Shown: one piece after another, positions 63,124 through 64,000 of the stretch
How the letters are laid out: each line of letters begins with the position of its first letter
Position numbering within the stretch: position 1 is the stretch's first letter
Position numbers and translations under genes: made by a program
Notes under the pieces: generated by a model
What the model saw: the letters and a program-made list of their open reading frames with translations, nothing else
What the model was told of the DNA's origin: nothing
Database searches by the model: none
Assembly: GCA_943788365.1 (NCBI GenBank)
Contig: CALSPZ010000001.1
Location: forward strand, 1,178,001-1,242,000
Length of the DNA stretch: 64,000 nt
Source: CAJQGY01 sp905478015
GTDB lineage: Bacteria > Pseudomonadota > Gammaproteobacteria > Magnimaribacterales > D2472
Reading direction: 5' to 3'

Positions 63124-63409
63124 TAAGGGTACCAAAACTTACAATCGATCAGATATTGAACTAGAACTATTAAGTCAGTTTCCAGACTTAACAAAAAAAC
63201 AAATTAGATTAGCTATAGACTCTATCATAGAGTCTATAGTTGATTCTGTGGCATTTGATGAAAAAGTTGAATTGAGAGGGTTTGGTACTTTTTCAAAAAA
63301 ATATATAAGACCAAGGAAATTTATCAATCCTAAAACTAAAGAGATTTCCTATCTTGGTGAAACAGCTACTATGCATTTCAAGCCATCTAAATCATTGATT
63401 CAAGACTAA
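63116..63409 (+). CDS. ihfB: Integration host factor subunit beta (IhfB)
   Basis: A DNA-bending protein of the HU/IHF family. It starts with GTG 63116, overlapping the rpsA stop by 8 bases. The 97 residues contain the N-terminal helices (NRSDIELELLSQFPDLTKKQ), the signature VELRGFGTFSKKYIRP, and the beta-arm with the intercalating Pro in INPKTKEIS, then ATMHFKPSKSL. The rpsA-ihfB linkage identifies it as the beta rather than alpha subunit. Confidence 0.93.
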   Translation: MSSKGTKTYNRSDIELELLSQFPDLTKKQIRLAIDSIIESIVDSVAFDEKVELRGFGTFSKKYIRPRKFINPKTKEISYLGETATMHFKPSKSLIQD

Positions 63410-63430
63410 GATATAGTTAAGATTCAAGCT

Positions 63431-64000
63431 ATGAAACATTCGATAATTGTTGCTCTTGATGAGCATAATCAGGAAAAATTTGATGATGTGCTTAGCCAGC
63501 TTGATCCAGGCTTATGTATGGTAAAAATTGGAAGTGTTTCCTTTAACTCCTTGGGAAGGGAGTGTGTTTTAAAAGCAGCAAATAAAGGCTTTGATATATT
63601 CTTAGACCTCAAACTTCATGACATTCCAAACACAGTTAAAAAGTCTATAGATGGATTAGTTAATCTTCCAATTAAAATGATGACAGTCCATGCGTCGGGT
63701 GGGCAAAAAATGCTTGAAGAATCGGTGGCCGCAACTATAAACACAGATATAAAAATATTTGGTGTAACTGCCTTAACAAGCCTTAGTGATACCGATACAA
63801 ATTTTATATACAAACGTGAAGCCAAAGAACAAGTCCTTGCAATGATTGAGCTTGCTAAAAAAAGCAGCATCCATGGCGTTGTTTGCTCCCCACAAGAACT
63901 AAGTTTAGTTAAAAATAATTCAAACTTACTAACTATCACCCCTGGAATTAGGCTTAAAAGCCTTGATGATGACCAAACAAGAGTTATGACACCAAAAGAA
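63431..64000 (+). CDS. pyrF: Orotidine 5'-phosphate decarboxylase (PyrF), partial at right edge
   Basis: Decarboxylates OMP to UMP, the last step of pyrimidine synthesis. Starts at ATG 63431, 21 bases after ihfB, and is open to the end of the window (190 residues seen; full length is about 230). The active-site motif FDIFLDLKLHDIPNTV is near residue 55, with IIVALDEHNQE at the N-terminus, MTVHASGG and VVCSPQEL, and ITPGIRL near the end. Its place after ihfB matches other gammaproteobacteria. Confidence 0.95.
   Translation, partial: MKHSIIVALDEHNQEKFDDVLSQLDPGLCMVKIGSVSFNSLGRECVLKAANKGFDIFLDLKLHDIPNTVKKSIDGLVNLPIKMMTVHASGGQKMLEESVAATINTDIKIFGVTALTSLSDTDTNFIYKREAKEQVLAMIELAKKSSIHGVVCSPQELSLVKNNSNLLTITPGIRLKSLDDDQTRVMTPKE

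Overview
The window is a gene-dense, AT-rich (roughly one third G+C by eye) stretch of a gammaproteobacterial chromosome. The protein families and several gene neighbourhoods are typical of that class: hemE-gltD-gltB-aroB-aroK-mrcA, algC beside slmA, waaA, miaA-hflK-hflC-purA, glyA-nrdR-ribD-ribBA-ribH-nusB, thiL-pgpA, dxs-ispA-xseB, scpA-scpB-rluB, ubiG-gph-yciK, and gyrA-serC-pheA-hisC-tyrA-aroA-cmk-rpsA-ihfB-pyrF. Low G+C, very short intergenic gaps (the longest is about 180 bases) and convergent genes that overlap at their 3' ends suggest a streamlined, probably marine lineage such as SAR86. That placement is inference; no rRNA gene is present to test it. No rRNA, tRNA, IS element, prophage or CRISPR array was seen.

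Layout. 1-1.07 kb: a CobS-like AAA+ ATPase (minus strand), probably followed by the start of CobT at the left edge. 1.2-13.4 kb: tesB, hemE, glutamate synthase (gltB and gltD divergent), aroB, aroK and penicillin-binding protein 1A. 13.4-22.1 kb: slmA, algC, ilvE, then a cell-envelope block (GT4 glycosyltransferase, two methyltransferases, a helical-toroid protein, an LpxL-type acyltransferase, Kdo transferase). 22.1-26.6 kb: PII protein, miaA, hflKC, purA. 26.6-32.1 kb: nusB, riboflavin genes, nrdR, glyA and nth, all minus. 32.2-35.1 kb: a small unknown gene, a thiolase, thiL and pgpA. 35-38 kb: isoprenoid genes dxs-ispA-xseB. 38-42 kb: an RND efflux pump. 42-43.3 kb: a DnaT-like/lambda-P-like gene pair, probably a replicative-helicase loader. 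43.4-49.3 kb: DAHP synthase, scpAB, rluB, an AlkA-like glycosylase, yciK, gph, ubiG. 49.5-53.1 kb: three-subunit transhydrogenase and a nucleotidyltransferase-cupin fusion. 53.2-64 kb: a continuous gyrA-to-pyrF series of overlapping genes for aromatic amino acids, CMP kinase, ribosomal protein S1 and IHF.

How the genes work together. Aromatic biosynthesis is well represented: DAHP synthase, AroB, AroK, AroA, PheA, TyrA and HisC. Nitrogen assimilation is represented by glutamate synthase and a PII sensor. The envelope genes cover peptidoglycan synthesis, lipid A and inner-core LPS, and efflux. Chromosome biology is represented by SlmA, ScpAB, GyrA, IHF and the putative helicase loader.

A caution about sequence quality. 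Five genes (cobS, algC, a glycosyltransferase, aroA with three events, rpsA) are interrupted by single-base frameshifts, and miaA lacks a normal start codon. Since aroA and rpsA are normally essential and each reading frame is restored by a one-base change, uncorrected assembly indels are the likeliest explanation.
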